DNA of 64,000 nucleotides from Aminobacter aganoensis (lineage in GTDB: Bacteria; Pseudomonadota; Alphaproteobacteria; Rhizobiales; Rhizobiaceae). Positions within the stretch are counted from its first letter, which is position 1. Each line of letters opens with the position of its first letter. The stretch spans positions 1 to 64,000 of the forward strand of contig NZ_JACHOU010000008.1 in assembly GCF_014206975.1 (NCBI RefSeq), written 5' to 3'. Made by a program: the position numbers and the translations under genes. Below are positions 16,278 to 25,002 of this stretch, piece after piece. The notes beneath the pieces are model-generated. The model was not told the origin of the DNA. It did no database searches and saw nothing but the letters and a program-made list of their open reading frames with translations.

Positions 16278-17843
16278 ATGAAAAACTACCTGAAACTGCT
16301 ACTTCTCGCCTCGTGCGCCGGCCTGGCCGTCAACGCGGCTGACGCCAAGACGCTGCGGTTCGCTGAATCGCAGGAAATCAGCTCGATGGACCCTCACGCG
16401 GCGCGCGAGGATTTCACGCTCAGCCTGATCGGCAACGTTTACGAAGGCCTCGTCCGCTGGAACAAGGAACTGAAGATCGAGCCGGCCCTTGCCGAAAGCT
16501 GGGAGACCCTGTCCGACACCAAATGGCGCTTCCATCTGCGCAAGGGTGTTGAATTCCACAACGGCAACCCGTTCACCGCCGACGACGTGATCTTCTCCTT
16601 CGAGCGTGCCGGGTCGCCCGGCTCGCCCTTCGCCGGCCTGCTCGAGCCCATCGCCGGGGTGGTCAAGGTCGACGACCACACGGTCGACATGACGCTGAAG
16701 CGCAAATACGCCTTGCTGCTCAACGACTTTGCCGGATGGTACATCCTCGACAAGGAGTTCCAGGAATCGATCGGCGCCCAGAAGCCGCTCGACCTGTCGA
16801 CCAACACCGGTGGCGCGATGATCACCCAGGGCGTCGGCACCGGGCCGTTCAAGGTTGCCAGCCGCGAGCCCGACGTGAAGACCGTCTTTGCCGCCAACGA
16901 AAAGTGGTGGGACAAGCGCGAGCACAACATCGACGAGATCGTCTACACGCCGATCGCCAACAATGCGACGCGCGTGGCAGCCCTGCTTTCGGGCGAGGTC
17001 GACTTCATCCGCAACGCGCCGCCGCAGGACGTCGCGCGCATCGAGGCAACCGCCGGCATGAAGGTGATGCGCGCCCCGCACCTGCGCAACATCTTCTACG
17101 GCATGGACCAGTTGTCCAAGACCCTGCCTGGCCTCGATTCCAATCCGCTCGCCGACGTGCGCGTCCGCAAGGCGATCTACCAGGCCATCGACGTCGAGGG
17201 CATCAAGCGTTCGATCATGCGCGACAACAGCCGTCCCTCGGCGATCATGATGGCGCCGGAACTGCCGTTCTACGATGCCAGCCTCGACGTCCGCTTCCCT
17301 TATGACATCGAGGCTTCGAAGGCGCTGCTCAAGGAGGCAGGTTACGCCGACGGCTTCACCTTGCCGATGGATTGCCCGGCCGGCTCATTCATCAATGACG
17401 AGCAGATCTGCCAGGCAACCGTCGGCATGCTGGCCAAGGTCGGCATCAAGGCGCAGCTGACGATGCACCCCCCCGTGCAGTTCGATACCGAGCTGCCGGC
17501 TGGCAAGTATTCCTTCTACATGCTTGGCTGGGCCGGCCTGCCGACGCTCGATGCCTACAACATCATCTCGGCGACATTCCATACGCCCACCGGCGATCTC
17601 GGCGCCTGGAATCCGAAGGGCTATTCCAACGCTCGGGTCGACGAACTGATCCCGCAGATCGGCACCGAATACGATGCCGAAAAGCGCCAGGAGATGATCT
17701 CGGAAGTCATGAAGCTGCACCGCGACGAGGTCGGCAAGATCATGCTGCACCAGCAGTTCCTGACCTGGGGCATGACCGACAAGGTCCATGCCATCGTGCC
17801 GGCCGACGAGTATACGCGGTTCTGGTACTACACGATGGACTGA
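16278..17843 (+). CDS. Family 5 solute-binding protein of a Dpp/Opp-type ABC transporter
   Basis: The 521-residue protein starts with a Sec signal peptide (MKNYLKLLLLASCAGLAVNA, cleavage near ADA-KT). The mature body is a bacterial solute-binding protein family 5 domain, with SMDPHAAREDFTLSLIGNVY, LAESWETLSDTKWRFHLRKG and VEFHNGNPFTADDVIFSFER. Members bind peptides, nickel, opines and many other small polar compounds. It is followed by a hairpin at 17854-17880 and two permease genes. The ATG at 16278 was chosen for the signal peptide. Confidence 0.93.
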   Translation: MKNYLKLLLLASCAGLAVNAADAKTLRFAESQEISSMDPHAAREDFTLSLIGNVYEGLVRWNKELKIEPALAESWETLSDTKWRFHLRKGVEFHNGNPFTADDVIFSFERAGSPGSPFAGLLEPIAGVVKVDDHTVDMTLKRKYALLLNDFAGWYILDKEFQESIGAQKPLDLSTNTGGAMITQGVGTGPFKVASREPDVKTVFAANEKWWDKREHNIDEIVYTPIANNATRVAALLSGEVDFIRNAPPQDVARIEATAGMKVMRAPHLRNIFYGMDQLSKTLPGLDSNPLADVRVRKAIYQAIDVEGIKRSIMRDNSRPSAIMMAPELPFYDASLDVRFPYDIEASKALLKEAGYADGFTLPMDCPAGSFINDEQICQATVGMLAKVGIKAQLTMHPPVQFDTELPAGKYSFYMLGWAGLPTLDAYNIISATFHTPTGDLGAWNPKGYSNARVDELIPQIGTEYDAEKRQEMISEVMKLHRDEVGKIMLHQQFLTWGMTDKVHAIVPADEYTRFWYYTMD

Positions 17844-17853
17844 CGATTGATCG

Positions 17854-17880
17854 GAGGCTGGGCGCCTGGCGCCCGGCCTC
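17854..17880 (+). other. Intercistronic hairpin after the binding-protein gene
   Basis: GAGGC-T-GGGCGC, loop CTG, GCGCCC-G-GCCTC forms an almost perfect stem with one wobble pair, ten bases after the stop codon. Without a T-run it more likely protects the upstream mRNA than stops transcription. Confidence 0.5.
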
Positions 17881-17900
17881 TCTCTATTTCAGAGGCTGAG

Positions 17901-18866
17901 ATGATTTCCTTGCTCGCCACGCGACTGACCAGCGTTGTCCTCGTGATGCTGGTCGTGTCCGCGCTTTCATTCTCCATCTTCAACTTCCTCGGCGACCCGG
18001 TGAACAACATCCTCGGCGTCAACGCCACGCTTGCCCAGCGCGAGGAGCTGCGTGTCGCCCTGGGTCTCGACCAGTCGACATTCGTCCAGTTCTGGCGTTT
18101 CGTCGAACGTGCGGTGGTCGGTGATTTCGGCGTTTCCTACCGCAACCGCCAACCCGTGGTCGACCTGATCCTCGCCCGCCTGCCGGCGACGCTGGAGCTG
18201 GTCCTGTGCGCCACGATCATCGCCCTTGCCGTCGGCATTCCGATGGGCGTCTACACCGCGCTCCGGCCGCGCGGCCTCGTCAGCCGCACCCTGCAGTTCG
18301 GCTCGCTGCTCGGCATCTCGATGCCGCAGTTCCTGATCGGCATGCTGCTGATCCTCGTCTTCTCGGTCGAGCTGCGCTGGCTATCGGCATTCGGCCGCGG
18401 TGACGTGGTCACGCTCGGCTGGTGGACGACCGGCCTGCTCACAGCTTCCGGCGTCAAGGCGCTGATCATGCCGACCATCACGCTCGCCGTGTTCCAGGTG
18501 TCGATGATCATGCGGCTGGTGCGCGGCGAGATGCTGGAGGTGGTGCGGACGGATTTCGTCAAGTTCGCCCGCGCCCGCGGCCTTTCCGACCGCGCCGTCT
18601 ACCTGACGCATGCCCTGCGCAACAGCCTGCTTCCGGTCATCACCATCACCGGCCTGCAGATCGGCTCGCTGATTGCCTTCGCCATCGTCGTCGAGGCGGT
18701 GTTCCAGTGGCCGGGCATGGGCATGCTCATCCTCCAGGCAATCGAGTTCGCCGACTTCCCGGTGATGGCGGCCTATCTCGCCTTCGTTGGCTTCAGCTTT
18801 GTCACGATCAACCTGATCGTCGACTTGATCTATCTCGCCGTCGATCCAAGGTTGCGTGCAAAATGA
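17901..18866 (+). CDS. Dpp/Opp-type ABC transporter permease (DppB-like)
   Basis: This 321-residue inner-membrane permease begins MISLLATRLTSVVLVMLVVS and has about six membrane segments. The N-terminal LGDPVNNILGVNATLAQREE and LRVALGLDQS, and the cytoplasmic loop FVKFARARGLSDRAVYLTHA before LRNSLLPVIT, are characteristic of the DppB half. The AGAGG motif before the ATG supports the start. Its TGA overlaps the ATG of the next permease by four bases, indicating coupling. Confidence 0.93.
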   Translation: MISLLATRLTSVVLVMLVVSALSFSIFNFLGDPVNNILGVNATLAQREELRVALGLDQSTFVQFWRFVERAVVGDFGVSYRNRQPVVDLILARLPATLELVLCATIIALAVGIPMGVYTALRPRGLVSRTLQFGSLLGISMPQFLIGMLLILVFSVELRWLSAFGRGDVVTLGWWTTGLLTASGVKALIMPTITLAVFQVSMIMRLVRGEMLEVVRTDFVKFARARGLSDRAVYLTHALRNSLLPVITITGLQIGSLIAFAIVVEAVFQWPGMGMLILQAIEFADFPVMAAYLAFVGFSFVTINLIVDLIYLAVDPRLRAK

Positions 18867-19786
18867 GCCAGTTTGTCCTCCGACTGAAAGCAATCGGCAA
18901 CAGCGAACTGGCCTGGCGATTCAGGACCTCGCCGCCGGTCATCTTCGCCACCGTCGTGCTGGTGACGCTGGTCTTTTGCGCCGCCGCCGCCAACCTGATT
19001 GCCCCGCACAATCCGTTCGACCCGGCAACGCTCAACATCATGGATGCGCGCCTGCCGCCGGCGTGGATTAACGGCGGCTCCTCGACCTATCTGCTCGGCA
19101 CCGACGAGCAGGGCCGCGACATCCTTTCCACCATCTTCTACGGCATGCGCGTGTCGATCCTCGTCGGCATCGCCGCCGTTGCATTCTCGATGACCATCGG
19201 CGTCGCCCTCGGCCTGATCGCCGGTTATCTAGGCGGCTGGGTCGACACCATCATCATGCGCCTCGGCGACATCCAGCTGAGCTTCCCAACGATCATGATC
19301 GCCTTCTTCATCGACGGCGTCGCCAAGATCGTCATGCCCATCGGCATGCGCGAGGAGATGCGCTTCTACGTCGTTATCCTGGCGATCGGCGTTGCCGACT
19401 GGGTGCAGTTCGCCCGCACCGTGCGCGCCGCCACCATGATCGAGCGCCGCAAGGACTATGTTGCGGCTGCCCGCATCAGCGAGGTCGGCGGCTTCCGCAT
19501 CCTGCTGGCCCATATCCTGCCCAACACCATCGGCCCGGTGCTGGTCCTCGCCACGCTGGGCCTTGGCGTCGCCATCCTCACCGAGGCGATCCTGTCCTTC
19601 CTCGGCCTCGGCATGCCGCCGTCGCAGCCCTCGTTGGGCACGCTGATCCGCGCCGGCAACGACTTGCTTCTGTCGGGCGAATGGTGGATCGCGCTGTTCC
19701 CCGGTGCCGCACTTGTCCTTCTGGTGCTGGCCGTCAACATCGTCGGCGACTGGCTGCGCGACGTCCTCAACCCCCGCCTCCGCTGA
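18863..19786 (+). CDS. Dpp/Opp-type ABC transporter permease (DppC-like)
   Basis: The 307-residue partner permease has the N-terminal helix and the DppC-type LLGTDEQGRDILSTIFYGMR motif, followed by five further membrane segments and the EAA-type loop RRKDYVAAARISEVGGFRIL LAHI. It is translationally coupled to the preceding permease. The next gene begins 10 bases after its stop, so the amidohydrolase is part of the same transcript. Confidence 0.93.
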   Translation: MSQFVLRLKAIGNSELAWRFRTSPPVIFATVVLVTLVFCAAAANLIAPHNPFDPATLNIMDARLPPAWINGGSSTYLLGTDEQGRDILSTIFYGMRVSILVGIAAVAFSMTIGVALGLIAGYLGGWVDTIIMRLGDIQLSFPTIMIAFFIDGVAKIVMPIGMREEMRFYVVILAIGVADWVQFARTVRAATMIERRKDYVAAARISEVGGFRILLAHILPNTIGPVLVLATLGLGVAILTEAILSFLGLGMPPSQPSLGTLIRAGNDLLLSGEWWIALFPGAALVLLVLAVNIVGDWLRDVLNPRLR

Positions 19787-19796
19787 GACCCGCATC

Positions 19797-20996
19797 ATGA
19801 ACGATCTCCTGCTCACCAATGTTCGTCCCGACGCCGGCGCCCCGGCCAGCATCCTGATCGAAAACGGCCTGATCTCGGCCATCGGCCCCGACATCAAGCC
19901 GCGCGATGGCGTCAAGGTCGTCGACGGCAAAGGCGCGATCGCCATCGCTCCCTTCGTCGAGGCGCATGTCCATCTCGACAAGATCCTGTGGGGCCTGCCC
20001 TGGCACGGCATCAACGTGCCGGACTCCTTGCGCGCGATGATCGACAACGAGGTCGAGATCCGCCGCACGCTGCCCTGGTCGGTCGCCGAGCGCGCCGGCA
20101 ATCTGATGCGCCAGTGCGTCGCCAATGGCTCGACCCACATCCGCAGCCATGTCGACATCTCGCCCGAATACAAGCTCGACAATCTTCATGGCGTGCTTGC
20201 CGCCTGGGAGAAGACGAAACATGCGGTCGACCTCGAGATCGTCGCCTTCCCGCAGCTCGGCATGCTGATCGAACCCGGCACCGCCGAGTTGATGGAAGCC
20301 GCCCTCGACGAAGGCGCCTCGATCATCGGCGGCATCGATCCGGCCAGTGTCGACGGGGATGCCAAGGGCCATCTCGATACCATTTTCAACATCGCCCATC
20401 GCAAGCAGGCCAAGATCGACATCCACCTGCACGAACGCGGCGAACTCGGGCTCTACGAGCTGGGCCTCATCACCGAGCGCGCCAAGGCGCTCGGGATGCA
20501 GGACAAGGTCATCGTCAGCCATGCCTTCTGCCTGGGCACCGCATCGCGCGACGAGCTTGCCCGCACCATGGACCTGCTCGCCGAGGCTGGCATCGGCATC
20601 ATCTCTGCAGTACCCGGCGACATCCCCTTCCCGCCGATGTTCGAGCTCGCCGAATATGGCGTCCGCTGTGCGGTCGCGTCCGACTCGCTGCGCGACACCT
20701 GGAACCCGCACGGCAATGGCGACATGCTCGAACGCTGCTGGCTGCTGTCCTGGCGCAGCAACTGCCGCACCGATGCCGAGCTCACCGCAGCCCTCGACAT
20801 GGGCACCAGGCGCGGCGCCGACCTGCTCGATCTCGACGGCCACGGGCTGGAGATCGGGTGCGACGGCAGCCTGGTCCTGATCGAAGGCGAGAACCTCGCC
20901 CAGATCGTCGTCGACCGGCCGAAGCGCGCGCTTGTCGTCAAGCGCGGCCTTGTCGTCGCGCGGGACGGCAAGTGGATCGACGGGGCCGGGGCATGA
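19797..20996 (+). CDS. CodA-like metal-dependent amidohydrolase (cytosine-deaminase family)
   Basis: The 399-residue enzyme resembles cytosine deaminase and AtzC-type isopropylammelide hydrolase. Metal and catalytic positions are kept: H57 and H59 (EAHVHLDK), H118 (RSHVD), H210 with E213 (DIHLHE), H242 (VSHAF) and D296 (VASDSLRDTW). It therefore probably deaminates or hydrolyses a ring or amide nitrogen. It is embedded between the permease and second ATPase genes, so its substrate is likely what the Dpp-type importer brings in. The specificity loop around WNPHGNGD differs from E. coli CodA, so cytosine itself is only one option. Confidence 0.88.
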   Translation: MNDLLLTNVRPDAGAPASILIENGLISAIGPDIKPRDGVKVVDGKGAIAIAPFVEAHVHLDKILWGLPWHGINVPDSLRAMIDNEVEIRRTLPWSVAERAGNLMRQCVANGSTHIRSHVDISPEYKLDNLHGVLAAWEKTKHAVDLEIVAFPQLGMLIEPGTAELMEAALDEGASIIGGIDPASVDGDAKGHLDTIFNIAHRKQAKIDIHLHERGELGLYELGLITERAKALGMQDKVIVSHAFCLGTASRDELARTMDLLAEAGIGIISAVPGDIPFPPMFELAEYGVRCAVASDSLRDTWNPHGNGDMLERCWLLSWRSNCRTDAELTAALDMGTRRGADLLDLDGHGLEIGCDGSLVLIEGENLAQIVVDRPKRALVVKRGLVVARDGKWIDGAGA

Positions 20997-21949
20997 ACGC
21001 AATCGTCACCGAACAACCCTTGCTCAAGGTCGCCAATCTTGGCCGCACCTTCGACGTCTCGGCGCCCCTCCTGCAACGGCTGGTGACCCGTGCGCCGCGG
21101 CGCAGCGTCAAGGCTGTGGACGGCGTCAGCTTCGCGATCAGTCCCGGCACGACCTTTTCGCTGGTCGGCGAGTCCGGTTGCGGCAAGTCGACGGTGGCAC
21201 GCCTCGTTGCCGGGCTGGAAAAACCCACCCGCGGATCGGTCGACATTAGCAAGGCCAGCGGCGAGCGCGTCCGCCTGCAGATGGTGTTCCAGGATCCGGT
21301 TGGCAGCCTCAACCCGCGTTGGCGCATCGGCCAGAGCATCGCCGAACCGATGGCAAAAAAACTCGGCCGCACCGAGCGCCGCAAACGCATCGGTGAATTG
21401 CTGGTCACCGTCGGCCTGGCACCCAGCGACGCTGACAAATATCCGCATGAGTTTTCCGGAGGCCAGCGCCAGCGCATTTCGATCGCCCGCGCGCTTGCCG
21501 CCGAAGCCGAATTGCTGCTGCTCGACGAGCCGACCTCCGCGCTCGACGTGTCGGTGCAGGCACAGGTGCTGAACCTGCTCAAGGACCTCCAGCAGCGGCT
21601 GGGGCTGACCTACCTGTTCATCAGCCACAATCTGTCGGTCGTGCGCTTCCTCACCGACCGCATCGGCGTGATGTATCTCGGCCGGCTGGTCGAGGAAGGA
21701 CCGGGCGAACTCATCCTCGACAATCCCCAGCATCCCTACACCAGGCTGTTGCTCGAAACCGTGCCTGACCTGGAAGCGCCGAAACGCGACCGCGCGCCAT
21801 TGGGTGGCGATATCCCGAGCCCGCTCAATCCGCCGAGCGGCTGTACCTTCCATCCGCGCTGCCCGTTGGCGATGGACATCTGCAGCAGGGAGCGGCCCGA
21901 ACTGAAACGCTCGGCCAGCGGCGCCAACGTCGCCTGCCATGCCGCATAG
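20993..21949 (+). CDS. Dipeptide/oligopeptide-type ABC transporter ATP-binding protein (DppF-like)
   Basis: The second ATPase of the importer, 318 residues, overlaps the amidohydrolase stop by four bases. It has Walker A GESGCGKSTVARLVAG, a QMVFQDPVGSLNPRW Q-loop, signature EFSGGQRQRISIARAL and Walker B LLLLDEPTSALDVS, and the C-terminal SGCTFHPRCPLAMDIC extension. With the DppD-like protein it would form the ATPase pair of the transporter. No terminator is obvious after it; a 618-base gap follows. Confidence 0.93.
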   Translation: MNAIVTEQPLLKVANLGRTFDVSAPLLQRLVTRAPRRSVKAVDGVSFAISPGTTFSLVGESGCGKSTVARLVAGLEKPTRGSVDISKASGERVRLQMVFQDPVGSLNPRWRIGQSIAEPMAKKLGRTERRKRIGELLVTVGLAPSDADKYPHEFSGGQRQRISIARALAAEAELLLLDEPTSALDVSVQAQVLNLLKDLQQRLGLTYLFISHNLSVVRFLTDRIGVMYLGRLVEEGPGELILDNPQHPYTRLLLETVPDLEAPKRDRAPLGGDIPSPLNPPSGCTFHPRCPLAMDICSRERPELKRSASGANVACHAA

Positions 21950-22214
21950 GGATAAACCCGCCGGCTTCGGGAGGCGCTGCGAGCTTGGATCGCTCCGTAT
22001 GCCCTGACATTGGCATGCGCCAGCATGCCTCTGCCGTCGAGGCGACCTTCCAACGACCTGCAAATCCGCGCCGCGACAATGGCAGCGCGCATGACCTCGG
22101 CCGCGCCGACCGCTCAATCGCCCGGGCCAATTGCCACGATCAAATCTCGCTTCGCCATGCCAGGGCCTGCGGCAGGCAGCACCACCCAGGCTGCCGTCTT
22201 GGCCCACGCATTTT

Positions 22215-22224
22215 TGTGTACAAT
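22215..22224. promoter_or_regulatory. TGTGTACAAT operator-like element, copy 5
   Basis: One-mismatch form of the repeated element, 25 bases upstream of copy 6 and followed by a further TTGTATC. Confidence 0.4.
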
Positions 22225-22248
22225 CTTGTATCAAAAACATGTTGATTA

Positions 22249-22279
22249 TGTATCCAATAGATGCAAGTCTGCGCTGACA
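22249..22279. promoter_or_regulatory. Extended operator/promoter element, copy 6
   Basis: The stretch begins TGTATCCAATAGATGCA and shares 25 of 31 positions with the one at 15947. It lies about 320 bases before the second binding-protein gene, similar to the distance at the first. Confidence 0.55.
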
Positions 22280-22412
22280 GAAACAAACTGAACAGCCCGG
22301 ACGATCCTACACCTGTAGGCTCCCGGTGAGAAAACTTAGCTTTTTCGGCCGGTTTCTCGCCTCGACAGCAAGCCAGCATATCCCTGCAGCGGTTCACGCT
22401 CGTTTCTGTATT

Positions 22413-22422
22413 TGTATCCAAT
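22413..22422. promoter_or_regulatory. TGTATCCAAT operator-like element, copy 7
   Basis: Full match to the consensus, followed by CCTCTAACATCC, which resembles the bases after copy 1. It lies about 145 bases before the start codon. Confidence 0.45.
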
Positions 22423-22567
22423 CCTCTAACATCCAAGATCGGATGGAAGCGGGCATTCGGGTGCATGACGTTGGGAGTGAGGAGCGGTTTCTTTGCCGGC
22501 CTGGGCATTCGCCCGGGGAGCCGAAGGCTGCCGCATTGCGTCAATCAAGCAGGCATGAGGAGGAAAC

Positions 22568-24004
22568 ATGGCCGTGCAAAAAGATCTCGAAAATCAGGGC
22601 AAGGTATCTCGACGCACTGTTCTGGCAGGCATGGCAGGAGCCGCACTCACGGGAGCCATCGCATCCCGGGGCTTGGTCGGCAGCGCCAGTGCCCAAGGCA
22701 GCTACAAGCTCGACCTCGGCGGGTATGCCGGCCCCGAATTGACCAGCGAACCGGTGACGCTGCGCTTCATGCGCCAGGACTTCACGCCCGACGTCAACGC
22801 ACTGCTCGAAGCCGCCTATGCCGAATTCAAGGCGGCCTATCCCAACATTTCGATCGTCGAGGAGAAGGTGCCTTACGGCGATCTGCAAAAGAAGCTGCTG
22901 GTCTACATCGCATCGGGGGATGCGCCCGACATCATGATGGGCCGCACCGATTTCACCGACGCCTACCACGCCGGCAACGTCGCCCTGCCGGTACAGGACT
23001 ATTTCAGCGCCGACTACATCAACGACATCCCGGCCAACCTGCGCGCGGCGGCATCCTCCGGCGGCAACCTCTATTCGGTGCCCTGGGAAACCAGCGTGAT
23101 GATGCTCTATTTCAATCGCGACCTGTTCGAAAAGGTCAAGATGCAGACCCCGCCCGAGGTCACCGGCCTCGACGGCGGCTGGACCGACGAGGAGCTCGTC
23201 GCCAATCTGGTCGAGATGAACGCCAAGCTCAAGGAAGCCGGCGACAATCAGTCCTGGGCACTTGCGGCCGCCGGCCAGGGCAATGGCGGCCCGGGAGCCA
23301 ACTACAGCCAACTCGAAAGCATCTGGATCCGCTCCCAGGGCGATCCGAACGCGGCCAAGGATTCGGCCGCCTACAAGACCTTGATGGGCATCAGCGACGA
23401 CGGCTTTACCGTCTCAGGCCACATCGACACGCCCGAGGCGATCAAGGGCATGCAGTTCTATCAGAGCCTGTTCGCCAAGGGTCTGACCCCGCTCGGCCCC
23501 GTTCCGAACCAGTATCCCGGCGGGCTCGCCGCGACCTATTTCGGCGGCCTCAACTTCACCAACCGCTTCCGCGTGCCTGGCAAGGAGCCCCCGTTCAAGT
23601 GGGGCGTGTCTCTGCCGCCCAAGGGCAACATCGTCTTCAACGGCAACGGCTCGGATGCGCCACTCGTCTGGTCCAAGTCCCAGCACCCCGCCGAAGCCGT
23701 CGCGCTTCTGTCCTATCTCTGCAACGACAAGAACCGGCTCGCCTTCCACAAGACCTGGGGGTCGATGCCGTCGCGCACCTCGCTGCGCGAGCAGATGAGC
23801 GTGTTCGCCACGGAGCAGCCGTTCAAGATGGCCCAGGCCCTGTCCGACGCTTCCTACAGCGTGCCGCGCAGCCCCGGTTACTTCGACTACTTCAACGCCA
23901 TGAACCCGGCGGTGAAGGACATCGCCCTCGGGGCCGATCCGGCAAAGGTTCTACCCGACACGGCCGCCAAGATCGACCGCCTGCTGGCCAAGTACCGGCG
24001 CTGA
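22568..24004 (+). CDS. Sugar-type ABC transporter solute-binding protein (family 1)
   Basis: The 478-residue protein carries a twin-arginine signal (SRRTVLAGMAG, hydrophobic core, cleavage near SASAQG), so it is probably exported folded. The mature part is a family 1 (UgpB/MalE-like) receptor with YGDLQKKLLVYIASGDAPDI and PWETSVMMLYFNRDLFEKV. A GAGGAGG site precedes the ATG. It heads an operon with two permeases, two TIM-barrel proteins, an amidohydrolase and an ATPase. The ligand is unknown; membership of the family does not prove that it is a sugar. Confidence 0.92.
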   Translation: MAVQKDLENQGKVSRRTVLAGMAGAALTGAIASRGLVGSASAQGSYKLDLGGYAGPELTSEPVTLRFMRQDFTPDVNALLEAAYAEFKAAYPNISIVEEKVPYGDLQKKLLVYIASGDAPDIMMGRTDFTDAYHAGNVALPVQDYFSADYINDIPANLRAAASSGGNLYSVPWETSVMMLYFNRDLFEKVKMQTPPEVTGLDGGWTDEELVANLVEMNAKLKEAGDNQSWALAAAGQGNGGPGANYSQLESIWIRSQGDPNAAKDSAAYKTLMGISDDGFTVSGHIDTPEAIKGMQFYQSLFAKGLTPLGPVPNQYPGGLAATYFGGLNFTNRFRVPGKEPPFKWGVSLPPKGNIVFNGNGSDAPLVWSKSQHPAEAVALLSYLCNDKNRLAFHKTWGSMPSRTSLREQMSVFATEQPFKMAQALSDASYSVPRSPGYFDYFNAMNPAVKDIALGADPAKVLPDTAAKIDRLLAKYRR

Positions 24005-24081
24005 CCGGAAGGCCATCACGCCTGACGCGACGGACCACGGGCCGTCGCGCGATGTCGCCTGAGCAAGCGGAGGAGAATTCC

Positions 24082-24999
24082 ATGCAACCGACGACGGCAC
24101 CTGCGCGCAAGAAGCGGCAGTGGACCGGCCCGAACAGCAACATGATCCTTGGCCCGGCGATGATCCTGCCGGCGGTCGTTGCGCTCGCCCTGTTCCAGTA
24201 TCTTCCGCTGATCACCGCTGTCTTGAACAGCCTGCAATCGTTCAGTCCGTTCGACCAGTCGTCGACCGGCTGGGTCGGCTTGGGCAACTATTCCGACATC
24301 TTCGCCGATCCGGCCTTCCGCTACGCGCTGCTCAACACCTTCCTCTACATCGTCCTGATGCTGGCGCTGACCATTCCCCTGGCACTGCTGCTCGCGGTGC
24401 TGCTCGACCGGCGCCTGCCCGGAACGACCTGGGCCCGCAACGCGGTGATCGGTGCGCTCGCCGCATCCGAGGCGGTGACCGCGCTCATCTGGAACCAGAT
24501 GTACGAGCCCAGCAGTGGCCTGTTCAACGCCATCCTCCACGCTGCCAGCCTGCCAACGCAACCCTTCCTCACCGGCGGCAGCCAGGCGCTGGTGTCGATC
24601 GTCGTCATGACGGTCTGGAAGGACGTCGGCTTGCCGTTGCTGATCTTCCTCGCCGGGCTCCAGGCCATACCGCGCGAACTGCACGAGGCGGCCCAACTCG
24701 ACGGTGCCAACGACTGGCAGATTTTCCGCAAGATCACCTTGCCGCAGCTGCGCCCCAGCATCGTCGTGGCGCTGTTCATGGTGACGATCACCGCCACCCG
24801 CATGTTTACCCCGATCCTGATCATGACCCAGGGCGGCCCACAGGGAGCGACGACCAACCTGGCGCTCTACTCCTACCTCCAGGGCTTCGAGTTCCAGTCC
24901 CAGGGCACGGCATCTGCAAGCGTCGTCTGCATGCTCGCGGTTCTTGCCATCGTCACGCTCGCGCAAAGCTACCTGTTGCGCGGACAGCAGGAGAAATAG
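24082..24999 (+). CDS. Sugar-type ABC transporter permease (MalF/UgpA-like)
   Basis: The 305-residue permease has six predicted membrane segments after a basic N-terminus. The cytoplasmic EAA loop is visible as IPRELHEAAQLDGANDWQIF RKITLPQLRP. The start at 24082 follows GGAGGAG with good spacing. It is 77 bases after the binding-protein gene and three bases before the second permease. Confidence 0.92.
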   Translation: MQPTTAPARKKRQWTGPNSNMILGPAMILPAVVALALFQYLPLITAVLNSLQSFSPFDQSSTGWVGLGNYSDIFADPAFRYALLNTFLYIVLMLALTIPLALLLAVLLDRRLPGTTWARNAVIGALAASEAVTALIWNQMYEPSSGLFNAILHAASLPTQPFLTGGSQALVSIVVMTVWKDVGLPLLIFLAGLQAIPRELHEAAQLDGANDWQIFRKITLPQLRPSIVVALFMVTITATRMFTPILIMTQGGPQGATTNLALYSYLQGFEFQSQGTASASVVCMLAVLAIVTLAQSYLLRGQQEK

Positions 25000-25002
25000 G
25001 CC

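Larger units (their letters stand above)
21950..22567. other. Large intergenic control region before the sugar-type importer
   Basis: No gene is recognised in these 618 bases. The first half is G+C-rich and may contain decayed coding sequence, but nothing was identifiable. The second half becomes A+T-rich and holds three operator-like elements (22215, 22249, 22413) before the binding-protein gene, so the promoter probably lies around 22210-22430. Confidence 0.55.

Noticed and set aside
20453-22240. Long minus-strand frame opposite the CodA-like and DppF-like genes
   Set aside because: Composition is Arg/Ala/Gly-rich as expected for a shadow frame; both opposite genes have complete motifs.
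22465-24999. Extended frame through the binding-protein gene into the permease
   Set aside because: The first two thirds are out of frame with the binding protein and lack domains; only the part from 24082 is the permease.
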